This document shows positions 63,146 through 64,000 of a DNA stretch of 64,000 nt, in pieces. A program made the translations under genes and the position numbers. Numbering within the stretch: position 1 is the stretch's first letter; each line of letters begins with the position of its first letter. Below the pieces are notes generated by a model. That model worked only from the letters and a program-made list of their open reading frames with translations. It did not search any database and was not told the DNA's origin. Where the stretch lies: the NCBI RefSeq assembly GCF_006352025.1, contig NZ_CP040936.1, positions 620,001-684,000 on the forward strand. Reading direction: 5' to 3'. This DNA is from Hymenobacter sp. DG01. GTDB taxonomy: Bacteria > Bacteroidota > Bacteroidia > Cytophagales > Hymenobacteraceae.

Positions 63146-63154
63146 CTGAGGGAA

Positions 63155-63314
63155 GTGCCATGGCGAGGGTACCGAAGCCATCCTTCCTGACCAACCTGCT
63201 ACCCCCTTGAAACGTGATAAGCCCTTGACGTATAGTAGCGTCAAGGGCTTAATCTATTTATCGGGTTTGTCACAGGAGGAGAGGAAGGATGGCTTCGATA
63301 CCCTCGCCATGACA
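63155..63314. repeat. REP-like inverted pair around a terminator
   Basis: Left copy 63155-63192 (GCCATGGCGAGGGTACCGAA, GCCATCCTTCC) and inverted right copy 63280-63314 (GGAAGGATGGCTTCGATACC, CTCGCCATGACAG) surround the miaA/pfkA terminator. A more diverged variant of the family. Confidence 0.65.
63219..63250. terminator. Bidirectional terminator between miaA and pfkA
   Basis: A perfect 12-bp stem AAGCCCTTGACG/CGTCAAGGGCTT with an 8-nt loop, between two convergent genes. Confidence 0.85.
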
Positions 63315-63342
63315 GCACGTTACTCTGATGCTCAGTTACTCT

Positions 63343-64000
63343 CTATACGCTCAGGATTTCCACCATGCGCATGAAGCTCTGGTTGATCATCTTCTTTTTG
63401 TGAATGGTATCCACGAAGGGCGTGTACACCAGCTTGCGGTCCACGATGCCGGCCATCACGTTGCGCATGCCGTTCATGAGGCCCTCCACGGCGGCAATGC
63501 CGATTTGCGAGGCCAGCATGCGGTCAGAGGCCGAAGGGGCGCCGCCCCGCTGAATGTGGCCGATGATGGTAACGCGGGTATCCAGCTCCGGAATGGCCGT
63601 TTTTACCTGCTGGGCCACGGCGTGCACATTGCCTTCTTCCTCGCCCTCAGCCACTACTACCAGAAACGAGGTTTTGGAGCGCTGCCAGCTGGTTTTCAGG
63701 CTGTCAATAACGGCTTCCGTTGACATCTGCGTTTCCGGAACCATCACAATTTCGGCCCCGCCACCAATGGCGCACGGAATGGCAATGTAGCCCGAGTCGC
63801 GGCCCATTACTTCCACGAAGAAGCACCGGTCGTGGGAGTCGGCCGTGTCGCGGATTTTGTCGATGGCCTCCAGGGCCGTGTTCACGGCCGTATCGTATCC
63901 GATGGTGTAGTCGGTGCCGTAAAGGTCGTTGTCGATGGTGCCGGGAATGCCTACCGTCGGGATGCCGAACTCCTGCTCGAAAATCATGGCCCCGGTGAAG
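63343..64000 (-). CDS. pfkA: 6-phosphofructokinase (partial, 5' end outside the window)
   Basis: The C-terminal about 219 codons of an ATP-dependent PfkA-type enzyme; the frame is open to the window edge. Family signatures: EFGIPTVGIPGTIDNDL (catalytic Asp in TIDND), VMGRDSGYIA, and TIIGHIQRGGAPSASDRMLAS. The stop is TAG at 63343-63345. PfkA commits fructose 6-phosphate to glycolysis. An internal ATG at 63987 is not the true start. Confidence 0.96.
   Translation of the reverse strand, partial: FTGAMIFEQEFGIPTVGIPGTIDNDLYGTDYTIGYDTAVNTALEAIDKIRDTADSHDRCFFVEVMGRDSGYIAIPCAIGGGAEIVMVPETQMSTEAVIDSLKTSWQRSKTSFLVVVAEGEEEGNVHAVAQQVKTAIPELDTRVTIIGHIQRGGAPSASDRMLASQIGIAAVEGLMNGMRNVMAGIVDRKLVYTPFVDTIHKKKMINQSFMRMVEILSV

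Overview
The window looks like chromosomal DNA of a Hymenobacter-like member of the Bacteroidota (Cytophagales). Three things suggest this: GC-rich sequence, a secreted enzyme ending in a type IX secretion (Por) sorting domain, and Bacteroidota-type promoters (TTTG, about 20 nt, TAnnTTTG), for example ahead of the tRNA-Leu gene. No database search was possible, so protein names rest on motifs visible in the translations and on known family features.

Layout. 0.1-9.4 kb: a CE15-like glucuronoyl esterase, a Tat-exported SDR, a PAS histidine kinase, an epimerase-like SDR with its AraC-type neighbour, a DUF3060 lipoprotein and an ABM-fold protein. 9.7-15.0 kb: a VOC protein, purEK and pyrBC, with a small Imm50-like gene bounded by inverted dispersed repeats between them, and a probable structured RNA upstream of pyrB. 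15.8-18.4 kb: a PNPOx-like protein, then a strikingly AT-rich reverse transcriptase gene with a hairpin-rich leader, probably an acquired anti-phage RT. 18.4-29.4 kb: a minus-strand membrane-stress cluster (DUF3686 AAA ATPase, flotillin, YqiJ-like OB-fold membrane protein, PspA, YbjN-like protein, small membrane proteins), faced by a divergent XRE/S24 regulator. 30-42 kb: housekeeping and signalling genes, an acyltransferase gene cut by a 1,243-bp IS3-family element, and a small membrane-protein gene with an in-frame stop.

The most notable locus is 43.2-48.6 kb: a Ro60/TROVE protein, a microbial-type PARG, a tandem array of seven Y-RNA-like genes, and the RNA ligase RtcB. Five of the Y RNAs carry a circularly permuted tRNA-like head (T-arm, closed acceptor hairpin, D-arm or a remnant of it) on a Ro-type stem; two have simple hairpin heads. 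This is an RNA-repair or RNA-quality-control system with an unusually expanded and diversified Y-RNA set.

48.6-64 kb: a small XRE protein, OsmC, MOSC, Dps, tRNA-Leu(GAG), an RqcH/NFACT protein, an MBL-fold hydrolase, a response regulator with a large hybrid histidine kinase, a glycosyltransferase, miaA, and the 3' part of pfkA running off the window end.

At least three families of dispersed inverted repeats lie between genes. The commonest (GTCATGCTGAGC-type, REP/BIME-like) occurs at about seven sites, usually as head-to-head pairs, and twice a repeat supplies the last codons and stop of a gene.
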